Source of the DNA: Arthrobacter_J sp038199985
GTDB taxonomy: Bacteria > Actinomycetota > Actinomycetes > Actinomycetales > Micrococcaceae
Reading direction: 5' to 3'
Assembly (NCBI GenBank): GCA_038199985.1
Contig: JBBPYK010000091.1
Coordinates: 1-64,000, forward strand
DNA length: 64,000 bases
Shown here piece by piece: positions 17,597 through 26,236 of this stretch. Each line of letters starts with the position of its first letter. Within the stretch, counting starts at the first letter, position 1. The notes beneath the pieces were generated by a model. It had not been told where the DNA came from, searched no databases, and saw only the letters and a list, made by a program, of their open reading frames with translations. Both the position numbers and the translations under genes were made by a program.

Positions 17597-18433
17597 GTGG
17601 CATTGCTGGGGGGAGCTCCGGTTGTTTCGTACCTGCGGGTTTATGAGCCGCTGGACGCTTTTGAAGACGATGACCAGCTCTCCATTCTGGGGCAACGTTC
17701 CCGGAAGCGGTCTGAGACAGAGGAGTTGGACCGTCAGGCGTCAATGACAAGGGTTCTTCGGCCCTTATCGGATCCGTATCCTCGGAAGTCCGTGGACCTG
17801 TTCCGAGTCTTGTTGTATCCGTCGGCGGAGGGAGTCCCCACTCCCTATTACTGCCCCAATCAGTTGATGGTTCGTTCGACACTCGCCGCGGAGACCCTCG
17901 CCGAGACGATCAGCGACCCGCTGCTCGAAATGCTTTTGCCTGAGTCAGCGCGTGAAGCGCACCGCGAGCGGCTCGACGCCGACGAGCTGGTGGATTCTTT
18001 GGCCAAATTACATACGCGCTCCGCCATCTGGGGCATCCCATTTGGGTGGTTTGTGCTCTTCCACGAGGATGATCAACCCGAACTGGTTGAGGAGGATGGC
18101 CGCATCACGACGCTTCGTCTGGCAACGCCGGTGCACCAGTGCGTGGAGCGTGCCCGGTCCGCCGTCGCCGCTCTTGCAATTGCCGCACCGGAGCTTGACC
18201 TTCTGGACGAGCTGACGGACCTCGTCGAGTGGTTATCGGCGTTCCAAGCCGATGCCATTCTTGAGCTCGACTATGGCTGGGTGGCGGACTTGGTGTACCC
18301 GGATGATTCACCGATGGACGTCCGGCACGGGATTGAGGCACTGGCCGACGGCGACATGACTGGCGCGGCGGCCTCTTACCGAAGGATGGCGCAGCGCTGG
18401 ATCCCTGTCCGGCAGTTGGCCCGCGGTAGCTGA
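17597..18433 (+). CDS. Conserved actinobacterial protein, function unknown
   Basis: A 278-residue soluble protein starting with GTG one base after the xthA stop, so translated by re-initiation. It begins VVSYLRVYEPLDAFEDDDQ and has an acidic composition with helical segments; no catalytic motif or membrane segment is visible. I recall similar proteins next to DNA-repair or tRNA-synthetase genes in Actinobacteria but cannot name a function. Coupling to xthA is the only contextual hint. Confidence 0.7.
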   Translation: MALLGGAPVVSYLRVYEPLDAFEDDDQLSILGQRSRKRSETEELDRQASMTRVLRPLSDPYPRKSVDLFRVLLYPSAEGVPTPYYCPNQLMVRSTLAAETLAETISDPLLEMLLPESAREAHRERLDADELVDSLAKLHTRSAIWGIPFGWFVLFHEDDQPELVEEDGRITTLRLATPVHQCVERARSAVAALAIAAPELDLLDELTDLVEWLSAFQADAILELDYGWVADLVYPDDSPMDVRHGIEALADGDMTGAAASYRRMAQRWIPVRQLARGS

Positions 18434-18469
18434 CAGGTTCCTTACCTTGCTCATGAACTTCACGGTGGG

Positions 18470-19837
18470 TCAGGCCGGTGTGCGAGCCGATGTTCGGTCT
18501 ACCTGCACATCACCTTCAAGACAGACCAGCCGGCCCGTCAGATCCGCGTTCCGTTCGCTGACCGCGCTGGTCCCTGCCAGAAAGGTTCCGCTGTTGACGC
18601 TGTTCTGTCCGAGAGTAATAGTCCCTGTAGCACGCCAGTAGATGTTTCGTGCTGACGCTCCGTTGATCAGCTTCATGTTTGCGTCGCTCTGGACGGCGAT
18701 ATTCGGCGAGCTGAACACGAAGATCGCACTGGGATCACCCTTGGCATCGAGTGTCAGGGTATCGGTCACAGAGAAGTCTCCGGACTTGGTTTTGTAAGTC
18801 CCGGGCCCTATTGTCTTCGTGAGTTTCGAGGAAATAACCTTGGTGGTTGGTCTGGCGTCGACGGCGGCGTAGAGAGCCACGGCGTCGGCTCGGGCATTTT
18901 TGGCCACCTGGTTGTTGCGGTCAGTCCCGCCAGAGATCTGCCACGAGTAGAAGCCCTGGATGGTCGATCCAGGACTGGTGCCGACACTTCCGTTGAGGTA
19001 CGTCGAAAAGTCAAAGAAGCCGTTGTTGATAACGCTGCGACCAGCGAACATCACATAAGGGGTAAGCCTGCCTACATTGAGTGACTGTGGAATCTGGGCC
19101 GACCAAGAGTTGTTCACGGAGGACGTTCTTGCGGTGAACGCAGCGTCGAGCCGTTCCCTAGGAATCAAACTCGACCCGACGACCACGGTGCCGAGCACTA
19201 CACCCAGGACGGCACGCCGGGACGCCCGGCTCTCCGGAATCGGTTCATATTCTACCGGGTTGTCGTCATCATCGCCTTGTTCTCCGTCTCTCCGCCTGGC
19301 CGCTGCAATGCCCGTAGAGGCGAGGACTGCAGCGGCCAGAGTTGCGACCGTCCAGATGGCAACCGCTGGAAGTTTCCCAGCACCCATCCACAACGCCGGC
19401 AAACCGATATACGGAATAAGTAGGCGGCCCTGGCCGGTGATCTGGTCTCTGGTGATCGGAGTGCTATCGACCTCCGCGTTGGCATCCCCGGCGGTGACGT
19501 AACTACCGTCTCCGTTGTCATGCACAATCCGGTGCAGGACGGTGACGGTGTGTGATCCGTCAATTGAAGGACGGTTGAACTCAACAACGCCGCCCACCGG
19601 AACCGGGGAGTCCTCTGAAAGCTCTGCCGAAAGAACTACGTCGCCTGGGCTGATGCTGGGTTGCATCGAGCTGGTTTGAACTACCGACCCGTTCCACCCG
19701 AAGAGCAGAGGCACAGTTGCTATGACTGTGAGCGTAAGTAAGAAAACCAGATAGATCTGCGCCAAGGTAGTCAGCACCAGTCCAGGCCACCCGGCCCTAA
19801 ACGCTAAGCGGCTACCTGCCCCAGAGTGTATTCCCAC
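18470..19837 (-). CDS. SipW-type signal peptidase I fused to an ice-binding-like (DUF3494) domain
   Basis: A 455-residue fusion. Residues 18-45 form helix 1. Residues 46-155 hold the peptidase with Ser57 (TSSMQPS), His102 (LHRIV) and Asp118 (TAGDAN), the Ser-His-Asp set of SipW/Sec11 enzymes. Helix 2 is about 157-180. After a charged loop, a third segment (RASRRAVLGVVLGTVVVGS, 204-222) resembles a signal peptide and is followed by DAAFTARTSS at 231-240. The rest (about 253-448) matches the DUF3494 beta-solenoid, for example GPGTYKTKSG, LTLDAKGDPSAIFVF and LINGASARNIYW. The GTG start lies 20 bp after a TasA-like gene whose signal region contains AAFTATT. Confidence 0.83.
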   Translation of the reverse strand: MGIHSGAGSRLAFRAGWPGLVLTTLAQIYLVFLLTLTVIATVPLLFGWNGSVVQTSSMQPSISPGDVVLSAELSEDSPVPVGGVVEFNRPSIDGSHTVTVLHRIVHDNGDGSYVTAGDANAEVDSTPITRDQITGQGRLLIPYIGLPALWMGAGKLPAVAIWTVATLAAAVLASTGIAAARRRDGEQGDDDDNPVEYEPIPESRASRRAVLGVVLGTVVVGSSLIPRERLDAAFTARTSSVNNSWSAQIPQSLNVGRLTPYVMFAGRSVINNGFFDFSTYLNGSVGTSPGSTIQGFYSWQISGGTDRNNQVAKNARADAVALYAAVDARPTTKVISSKLTKTIGPGTYKTKSGDFSVTDTLTLDAKGDPSAIFVFSSPNIAVQSDANMKLINGASARNIYWRATGTITLGQNSVNSGTFLAGTSAVSERNADLTGRLVCLEGDVQVDRTSARTPA

Positions 19838-19857
19838 ACCACTAAGTCCTGAATCTG

Positions 19858-20487
19858 CTACGGAGTAGCTCCGGCGCCGACCTGAAGCTCCCAGACCAGG
19901 TCAACACTGACTCGTGCGCCTTGAAGCGCATCGACTTGCCCCTGATCCATTCCGTCGGTATTGAAGGCCCAGCTTCCGCGATACGTTCTGGATTCCCCTG
20001 GGGTTCCAGCTGTCTCCCAGGCGGCGCCGCCGGTCGCGTAGTTGTTGTTGACGTTATTGAGGGTAGAAAGCGGCAACGGGCCCGGGGCGCCGGGACGATC
20101 AGCGGGAACAAAGCCGGTGCAGTCGGCGAACGATCCACCCTCTCCTACCTCGACCTTGAAGGTGATGCGGTCCTCAAGGCCTTTGGCTGGTGCGAGGTTC
20201 GCGACGTAAGCTCGGACCTCGCCCGCAACCGTAGACCCGGAGGTAACAGTGATGCACTTCTCGCCTGAGTCCCCCGGCACCATGTTCTCAACGGTGAAGC
20301 CTGCGACACCCTTGTCATCGTCGGTAAGCAAGACTTGGCCTGTACTCCACGCATTTCCTGCGTTTCGGGTGGTTGCGGTAAAGGCTGCCTGCGATCCTTG
20401 CCACACAAGTCCACCCGCGAGGAGGACCGCTATAGGAGCCGCGGACCAAGCGGCGATTTTGCGGGAACGTAGAGTGGGAGTTTTCAT
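19858..20487 (-). CDS. TasA/camelysin-like secreted protein
   Basis: A 209-residue protein with an alternate-type signal sequence: basic start, hydrophobic core, then SQAAFTATTRNAGNAWSTG (about 32-50), the layout of SipW-processed TasA-like proteins. The exported part has Cys residues in EKCITVTSG and FADCTGF, which could form a disulfide, and beta-rich composition. The ribosome site GAGGT fixes the start at 20487. It is the first gene of a two-gene unit with the signal peptidase fusion, its likely processing enzyme. By analogy it may form surface fibres or another extracellular structure. Confidence 0.75.
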   Translation of the reverse strand: MKTPTLRSRKIAAWSAAPIAVLLAGGLVWQGSQAAFTATTRNAGNAWSTGQVLLTDDDKGVAGFTVENMVPGDSGEKCITVTSGSTVAGEVRAYVANLAPAKGLEDRITFKVEVGEGGSFADCTGFVPADRPGAPGPLPLSTLNNVNNNYATGGAAWETAGTPGESRTYRGSWAFNTDGMDQGQVDALQGARVSVDLVWELQVGAGATP

Positions 20488-20566
20488 TCGAGACCTCACG
20501 ATTGTCACTTGGATGACTAGAGGGTCGGCAAGGACTTAGCCCCAGCGGCGTATCACTATTGCGCAG

Positions 20567-20584
20567 TACCCTTATCGAAGGGTA
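20567..20584. terminator. Inverted repeat between histidine kinase and TasA-like gene
   Basis: TACCCTT, a four-base loop, then AAGGGTA. It lies 37 bp past the kinase stop in the direction of transcription but has no strong U tract, so terminator use is uncertain. An operator for the TasA-like gene 80 bp further on is the alternative. Confidence 0.35.
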
Positions 20585-20620
20585 GCCGCTGTAGTGGAAA
20601 ATAGATAGGGAGGCTACTTT

Positions 20621-22633
20621 CTATCTAAGCCCTGAGCCCCTGAGTGCCGATACGGCTCGAGCTTCCTCGAGCGGAAATCGGACGTGCGCCGGGAGCCTCT
20701 CGGGGCTAGACGGCATGGTGAACGAAAATTCGCAGCCACCCTCCTCCCGATTCATAACTTTGATAACACCGCCGTGGCTTTCCACGATGCGTCGACAGAT
20801 AGCCAACCCCAACCCGGACCCCGTGGCGAGTGAAACACCGTTGGGTGAGCGGTGGAACTCGGTGAACACAATGTCCAATTCGCTCTCTGGGATACCAATG
20901 CCGTTGTCCTGAACCGTAATGCGCGTCCAACCTTCCTTCTCAGCCGGTTCCGCGGTGATCATCACTTCGGAAGGCCTATCCGGATGGGCATACTTGGCAG
21001 CGTTGCCAATGAGGTTTTCCATGAGCTGCTGGAAAAGCTCTGGACTTGCGATGATCTGAGCATCGGCGTTGACGGTGAAGTCCGTTCCGGAGTAACGGCT
21101 CTGGACCAGGCCCTCATGCAATCCGATGATATTCGCCGCAACGTCGTCGACCTGAATCTTCGCGGCGATCACCTTGTCCTCCTTGGCGAGACTGTACGTC
21201 AGAAGGGAGCGGATGAGCGTGCGCATGCGGACGCTGGCCCCGCGCAGACGTTTGATGCTGCGCTTGCGCTCGCCCGCGGAGAGTTGCGGGTCCTCGAGTA
21301 TTTCCAACCAGCCGTCGAACACGGCCAGCGGATTTGTCAGATCGTGGGCAACAACAGAGGCAAACCGCGACAGGTCCTGCTGGTGCCGTCGCTGATCCGT
21401 GTAGTCGTGGTAAATGACGACGGCGCCGGGCCCGCCCTGAAGCATGAGGGGTTCCGCGTCCACGTAGAAGTGCTCCACAGTGCCATCGGGACGGACCGCG
21501 CTGATCTCAGCCCTGCTGACAACTTCGCCATTCATGGCGCGACGGATCGGCATCTGCGACTTGGGATAGTCTTCGCCATCGCTCGTGAGCAGACGGACAG
21601 CCTTTGCAATATCGCTGGCCTGGCGAATCTCCTTGCCCATCCACCGGCTGAAGGCCTTGTTCTGCATGATGACCCGCCCACCGGCGTCGCACACTATGAC
21701 TCCCGCGCTGAGCTTCGCGATGACGATATCGCGCAGTTGAGACGCCGTCTCTGCTCGAAGGTGCGCATCCGTCAACTCCGCCATGGTGCGCCGCTGCTCA
21801 GTACGGTTCAGTGTCAAGACTGCGGTCACGGCAAAGGAAATGAAGAGGAAGAGTTGCGCAATGTAGACAGCCGAGGTCGAATCAATGGAACCAAATGGGC
21901 CACGTGCATTTAATGTCATGACAATCTGCAAGCCGCCGCAGATGAGAGCGTGACCCATTGCCCAAAGAGGTGTGAATCTCAGTCCCGCCCAGATAGCGGC
22001 CGGAAGAGCGAGGAAGGCAATGGGCAGGTAGATGGTCTGACCAAAACCGATAGTGTAGATGATCGCCGTGAAAATGGCGAGCGCCAGGGGTTCCCACACG
22101 TCCGTGGGTGCAGCGTGGCGGAAGTCCTCGGCTGACATGTGGACCGCAATCAGCCCCAAGCTTCCGATCGCACTCATGCTCACGAAGTTACTGAGAATCC
22201 ATTGCATGTAGAGCTCGGGCGAGAGTGGATCGCCAAAAGCCAATGAAACGCCGGCAACGAGGAATGCACTCATCAGTACACCGACCAGCGATGCAACGGA
22301 CAGCAGGAAGAAATCGCCGGTTGCACGTTGAGTGCGTCCGGGCAGGAGCTTGCCGAACGCCGCGTAAGCAACCCACGTCTGAAGCACGTTTCCCAAGCCG
22401 AACAGTACCGCCGATTCCGGTGGCACCCCGGTACCTGCGTTGACGATTGCTACGACGACACCGATACCGACCAGGGCTGTGTAGCGGCGCCCCTTCAGAC
22501 GCCAGGCCCATACGAGCCACAAGAAGTTAATGCCGGCCACTGGCCAGACTAGACCGAGATCCGCTTCGGAAGAATCGGTTGCACGCCCCACGAGCCCTGC
22601 AGCAATAACGGCAATCGAGAAGAAAACGTGCAC
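20621..22633 (-). CDS. Orphan MASE1-PAS sensor histidine kinase
   Basis: A 670-residue membrane kinase. The first 280 residues hold about eight helices like the MASE1 sensor. A PAS domain follows (about 300-415). The HisKA region has the H-box SVVAHDLTNPLAVF, and the ATPase domain shows NLIGNAAKYAHP (N box), DNGIGIPE (G1) and GSGLGLAICRRIVESHGG (G2). All catalytic motifs are intact. No response regulator gene is adjacent, so the partner is elsewhere. Upstream, 160 bp separate it from the divergent GH13 gene. Confidence 0.88.
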   Translation of the reverse strand: MHVFFSIAVIAAGLVGRATDSSEADLGLVWPVAGINFLWLVWAWRLKGRRYTALVGIGVVVAIVNAGTGVPPESAVLFGLGNVLQTWVAYAAFGKLLPGRTQRATGDFFLLSVASLVGVLMSAFLVAGVSLAFGDPLSPELYMQWILSNFVSMSAIGSLGLIAVHMSAEDFRHAAPTDVWEPLALAIFTAIIYTIGFGQTIYLPIAFLALPAAIWAGLRFTPLWAMGHALICGGLQIVMTLNARGPFGSIDSTSAVYIAQLFLFISFAVTAVLTLNRTEQRRTMAELTDAHLRAETASQLRDIVIAKLSAGVIVCDAGGRVIMQNKAFSRWMGKEIRQASDIAKAVRLLTSDGEDYPKSQMPIRRAMNGEVVSRAEISAVRPDGTVEHFYVDAEPLMLQGGPGAVVIYHDYTDQRRHQQDLSRFASVVAHDLTNPLAVFDGWLEILEDPQLSAGERKRSIKRLRGASVRMRTLIRSLLTYSLAKEDKVIAAKIQVDDVAANIIGLHEGLVQSRYSGTDFTVNADAQIIASPELFQQLMENLIGNAAKYAHPDRPSEVMITAEPAEKEGWTRITVQDNGIGIPESELDIVFTEFHRSPNGVSLATGSGLGLAICRRIVESHGGVIKVMNREEGGCEFSFTMPSSPERLPAHVRFPLEEARAVSALRGSGLR

Positions 22634-22797
22634 AACAAAGGGAGCGCCCTCGAGCGCTCGCGCGAGTCTGTTTAGTATGCCTATACGCCCACCCTATGCG
22701 ACGAGCAGCACATCGTGTGATTCCGTTCACGTTCGGGAAGATCACAGGCTTCTGAACGCTTAACGTCACTGTGGTTATCTACGAATCAGGAGTGTCC

Positions 22798-24462
22798 ATG
22801 TCGCTGACGAAAAGCACACCCGTCCAGCTCAACCAGTGGTGGGCGGATGCCGTCATCTACCAAATCTATCCCCGCTCATTTGCCGACGCGGATGCAAATG
22901 GCATTGGTGACCTGCAGGGCGCACGCCACCAACTGCCGTACCTGAAACAACTCGGGGTAGACGCCATCTGGCTGTCACCTTTCTACCTGTCTCCGCAAGC
23001 CGACGCCGGGTACGATGTCGCCGACTATCGAGTTGTAGATCCGCTCTTCGGCGAGATGAGCGATTTTGATGGCATGCTCTCCGACGCCCATGCACTGGGA
23101 ATTCGAGTCATTGTGGATCTGGTCCCCAATCACACGTCGGATAACCACGAGTGGTTCCGCGAAGCACTCACCTCAGCTCCGGGATCCGAGGCACGCGAGC
23201 ACTATATGTTCCGCGACGGCGCTGGCGAGAATGGCGAACTGCCTCCGAACAACTGGCAGTCGATTTTCGGCGGTGACGCTTGGACTCAGGTTGATGACGG
23301 CCAATGGTACCTTCATCTTTTCGACACCAGACAGCCGGATCTTAACTGGGAAAATCCGGAGGTCCATGAGGAGATGGAGTCAGTTCTGCGGTTCTGGCTG
23401 GACCGTGGCGTAGACGGGTTCCGTATCGACGTGGCCCACGGACTGATCAAGGCTCCCGGATTGCCGAACTGGGACGCCAGATCCAGCATGGTCGAAGGCA
23501 GCGGGAGTTCGGAAGCCCCGCCCTATTTCGATCAGGAAGAGGTGCACGAGATCTACCGAGGCTGGAACAAGGTTCTCTCTGCGTACGACGGCGACCGCAT
23601 GCTGGTTGCCGAAGCATGGGTGGAGCCGGCTGAGCGGCTTTTTCGCTACGTGCGTTCGGACGAGATGCACCAGGCCTTCAACTTCGGGTTCCTCGTCGCT
23701 GGTTGGGATGCTGCACGCATGGCCAGCAGCGTCGAAGAGTCACTCGAGGAAGCGGGAAAAGTTGGTGCCCCCGCCACCTGGGTGTTGTCCAACCATGACA
23801 CCGTCCGTCATAGCACGCGCTACGGATTGCAGGACCCAACCACGTTCCCCAAGGGCATCAGCGCCATCGACGAACAGCCCGATGAGGAACTGGGATTGGC
23901 CCGCGGACGTGCCGCTGCGCTGACCATGCTCGCACTGCCCGGATCCGCCTACATCTATCAGGGTGACGAACTGGGTTTGCCCGAACACACCACCTTGGAC
24001 GCATCGGTCCGTCAGGACCCCGCATTCTTGCGGACCAATGGTGAGGAGACCGGCCGAGACGGGTGCCGTGTCCCGATTCCGTGGAAGGCTGACGCACCGA
24101 GTTATGGCTTCTCTGCAGATCACCCTGATTCCGTCAGCCCATGGCTTCCGCAACCGGACAGTTTTGCCAGATATGCGGCCGACCAGCAAGTGGGGATAGA
24201 TGGTTCAACACACGATCTTTACCGCAAAGCCCTAGGCCTCCGCGCGGAGCGAAAGCTGGGTCAAGGAACACTGATGTGGTCCAACGCTCATGCCCCATCC
24301 GACGGCGTTCTCTCCTACCGGAACGGTGACCTGACCGTGCTGCTGAATACCGGAACCAACGCCGTCGAGCTTCCCACGGAGGCCGGCGTCGTGTTGGCCA
24401 GTCAACCCGACGCCGTTTGCAATGGTTCATTGCAGCCCAACAGTGCAGTGTGGCTGGCTTAG
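22798..24462 (+). CDS. Alpha-glucosidase, GH13 family
   Basis: A 554-residue glycoside hydrolase. Motifs in order are VIYQIYPRSFADADANGIGD, VDLVPNHTSDNHEWF, GFRIDVAHG with the nucleophile Asp, VAEAWVEP with the acid Glu, and LSNHDTVRH with the third carboxylate. This pattern fits oligo-1,6-glucosidase/alpha-glucosidase enzymes acting in the cytoplasm. The ATG at 22798 has an AGGAG ribosome site. There are no sugar transport genes nearby, so the substrate source is not apparent. Confidence 0.92.
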   Translation: MSLTKSTPVQLNQWWADAVIYQIYPRSFADADANGIGDLQGARHQLPYLKQLGVDAIWLSPFYLSPQADAGYDVADYRVVDPLFGEMSDFDGMLSDAHALGIRVIVDLVPNHTSDNHEWFREALTSAPGSEAREHYMFRDGAGENGELPPNNWQSIFGGDAWTQVDDGQWYLHLFDTRQPDLNWENPEVHEEMESVLRFWLDRGVDGFRIDVAHGLIKAPGLPNWDARSSMVEGSGSSEAPPYFDQEEVHEIYRGWNKVLSAYDGDRMLVAEAWVEPAERLFRYVRSDEMHQAFNFGFLVAGWDAARMASSVEESLEEAGKVGAPATWVLSNHDTVRHSTRYGLQDPTTFPKGISAIDEQPDEELGLARGRAAALTMLALPGSAYIYQGDELGLPEHTTLDASVRQDPAFLRTNGEETGRDGCRVPIPWKADAPSYGFSADHPDSVSPWLPQPDSFARYAADQQVGIDGSTHDLYRKALGLRAERKLGQGTLMWSNAHAPSDGVLSYRNGDLTVLLNTGTNAVELPTEAGVVLASQPDAVCNGSLQPNSAVWLA

Positions 24463-24466
24463 CGCG

Positions 24467-25078
24467 TCAGCGAACGCGCTCTACCCTGGAGAAGCGGGAG
24501 CGTGCACCAGCGCCGATACTGATGAGGACCGCTGGCCGGTGGCCAAGAGTTATGTCCAGGGCACCCACTAGGTCCGAAACATCCTCCGCAATCGCATACG
24601 GACCAATTCCCTGCCGGGGGTGTACCCGGATTTTCAGGGCGGGCCTGCCCTTGAACTCCCAGGTACTGACCGTAGCGTTGACGATGTCCCGTCGATCCAG
24701 CAGGGCCGCCTTCATGGCTTGTTCAGCGACAGCAGCACTCAGGACTATACGACCCGGCGTTGGTTCTTCGGAGAACTCCGAGGCGAGCGTGCCGACGCGC
24801 CCCTTCCCCTGGGCCGTAACCCAGGCGATCATCAGCGTGGTGACAACAACCATGGACACCGCAATGGCGATCCACAACCACGAGTCGCGTTGGCCCGAAA
24901 GGGTTGTTGACGCAAATATTTGATCAAGCACCTGACGTGTGTCATCGGTGAATCCTGCCCACCAACCGCTCAGCGATGGCGCCAGAGCCAGCAATAGCCC
25001 GGTTCCACCAACGAGCGTCAACACGGCACCGAGCAGGCCAATGACAATCCGGTTGAGTAGCCGAGGAGTCTGATTCAT
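24467..25078 (-). CDS. AmaP-like Asp23 membrane-anchor protein
   Basis: A 203-residue protein with two N-terminal helices (about 9-33 and 66-88) and a soluble C-terminal domain (STWEFKGRPALKIRVHPRQG). This matches the layout of AmaP-type proteins that bind Asp23 at the membrane. It is the last gene of a five-gene minus-strand unit and overlaps the DUF6286 gene by four bases. The family name is inferred from layout and context. Confidence 0.7.
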   Translation of the reverse strand: MNQTPRLLNRIVIGLLGAVLTLVGGTGLLLALAPSLSGWWAGFTDDTRQVLDQIFASTTLSGQRDSWLWIAIAVSMVVVTTLMIAWVTAQGKGRVGTLASEFSEEPTPGRIVLSAAVAEQAMKAALLDRRDIVNATVSTWEFKGRPALKIRVHPRQGIGPYAIAEDVSDLVGALDITLGHRPAVLISIGAGARSRFSRVERVR

Positions 25079-25683
25079 TGGCCGATCACCCCCGATGACG
25101 AGACCTGGATCCGGACTTCGGGGATCGGCGTCATAGACGTCCGGTGGAGCTCGTCTTCTACCATGGCTCGGATCGCTTCCCTGTCCACGGGCGTGCCGGA
25201 CGTGGGCCGTAACTGTACTTCCACGAAGTTCCTACCCACGGTGACTCGGGTCTGTTCCGGGGTGACACCGGCTGCTGTGCGTGCGCTGCGAGCCAACGAA
25301 GAGGCGATGACTTCGGCATCCACCACCACAGCGGCACGGTTGTTAGGAATGGGGTGGCGGGCTCTGCGCCCAGGAACGACTGAGAGCACTAGGAAGACGA
25401 TGCCAGCGAAAAGCATTAAAGCACTCGCTGCCCCGAGCGTGAGCGAGTCAACGACACCTGGAAGGTCCGCCAACCATTGTCCGGCCGCTTCTGGACTGAC
25501 CAGCCACGGATCTTGTCCCATTGCCTTCAGCGTGGTTTCAAGGAGAACGTAGAGGCATATCAGGCCGATCAGCGTCGCTGCAAGAACCGCAGGAAGGGCA
25601 CGCGACGAGTGCATTTCACGGCGGATGATCTGCGCAACTACCCGCTCGTCCCGTCCACTACCAGCAGTGGTTGAGGAACTCAC
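25075..25683 (-). CDS. DUF6286-type membrane protein
   Basis: A 202-residue protein with helices at about 29-51 and 81-102 and a C-terminal domain with conserved-looking TAAGVTPEQTRVTVGRNFVEV. It matches my recollection of DUF6286 proteins, which occur in actinobacterial Asp23 clusters. It overlaps both neighbours by four bases (25075-25078 and 25680-25683), so the unit is translationally coupled. No enzymatic motif; a structural or envelope-stress role is likely. Confidence 0.7.
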   Translation of the reverse strand: MSSSTTAGSGRDERVVAQIIRREMHSSRALPAVLAATLIGLICLYVLLETTLKAMGQDPWLVSPEAAGQWLADLPGVVDSLTLGAASALMLFAGIVFLVLSVVPGRRARHPIPNNRAAVVVDAEVIASSLARSARTAAGVTPEQTRVTVGRNFVEVQLRPTSGTPVDREAIRAMVEDELHRTSMTPIPEVRIQVSSSGVIGQ

Positions 25684-26033
25684 GAAACCCGTCCTCCACC
25701 GGTGACGATAATGCCGGTGAATCTTATGTCCACGCGGCTGAGTCGGGATCCGGTCAACTGGATGACGTTTTCCAGAATCACCGTTTTAGCAAGTCCTGCT
25801 CGGTCCCAGATGCTTCCACCAAAACCGTCCACTAAACCAGTGTCCCTGCTGACTCTGTCCAGCGCCGGGATAGCTATAGGCATGGCGAGGGAAAGGGCAA
25901 GCAGACCGGCGTCGTCCGTCCAATCGGCGCGAATGCTCCTCGGTGGGATATCGAAGGTGGATGCGGCGACAGCCTTAGCCGTGCTGGTCAACGCTTGTGT
26001 GCTGATGCGGTTGTGTCCGGAAAAAGTGCTCAT
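25680..26033 (-). CDS. Asp23-cluster protein, function unknown
   Basis: A 117-residue soluble protein. The open frame continues 135 codons upstream, but that part is out of frame with two real genes and has no coding character, so I start at MSTFSGHNRIS. It ends SRVDIRFTGIIVTGGGRVS, with beta-strand-like alternation similar to the C-terminal domains of its neighbours. It overlaps DUF6286 by four bases. Function unknown; operon membership suggests the same envelope complex. Confidence 0.6.
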   Translation of the reverse strand: MSTFSGHNRISTQALTSTAKAVAASTFDIPPRSIRADWTDDAGLLALSLAMPIAIPALDRVSRDTGLVDGFGGSIWDRAGLAKTVILENVIQLTGSRLSRVDIRFTGIIVTGGGRVS

Positions 26034-26044
26034 TTTCGTCACCG

Positions 26045-26236
26045 TCACGACGATGAACGGCGTCCGCTGAGGGCGTCGCGGAGACTGCGCCAGTCCAGTT
26101 TGCCGTCTGCAGCACGGCCCAGCAGGGCCCCAACGAGCATGAAGACCGCCATGAGTAGGAAACCCCAGAAGTCGAAGAGCAGAGCCGAAAAGGCGAGTAT
26201 CGCGCCGACGATGATTCCAAAGACCGTGTAATTCAC
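26045..26236 (-). CDS. DUF2273-like small membrane protein
   Basis: A 63-residue protein with two helices (about 3-21 and 25-41) and a basic tail (ALSGRRSSS). Its size and position directly after the Asp23 gene match the DUF2273 proteins that accompany Asp23 and AmaP. Its start overlaps the Asp23 stop by four bases. Confidence 0.7.
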   Translation of the reverse strand: MNYTVFGIIVGAILAFSALLFDFWGFLLMAVFMLVGALLGRAADGKLDWRSLRDALSGRRSSS

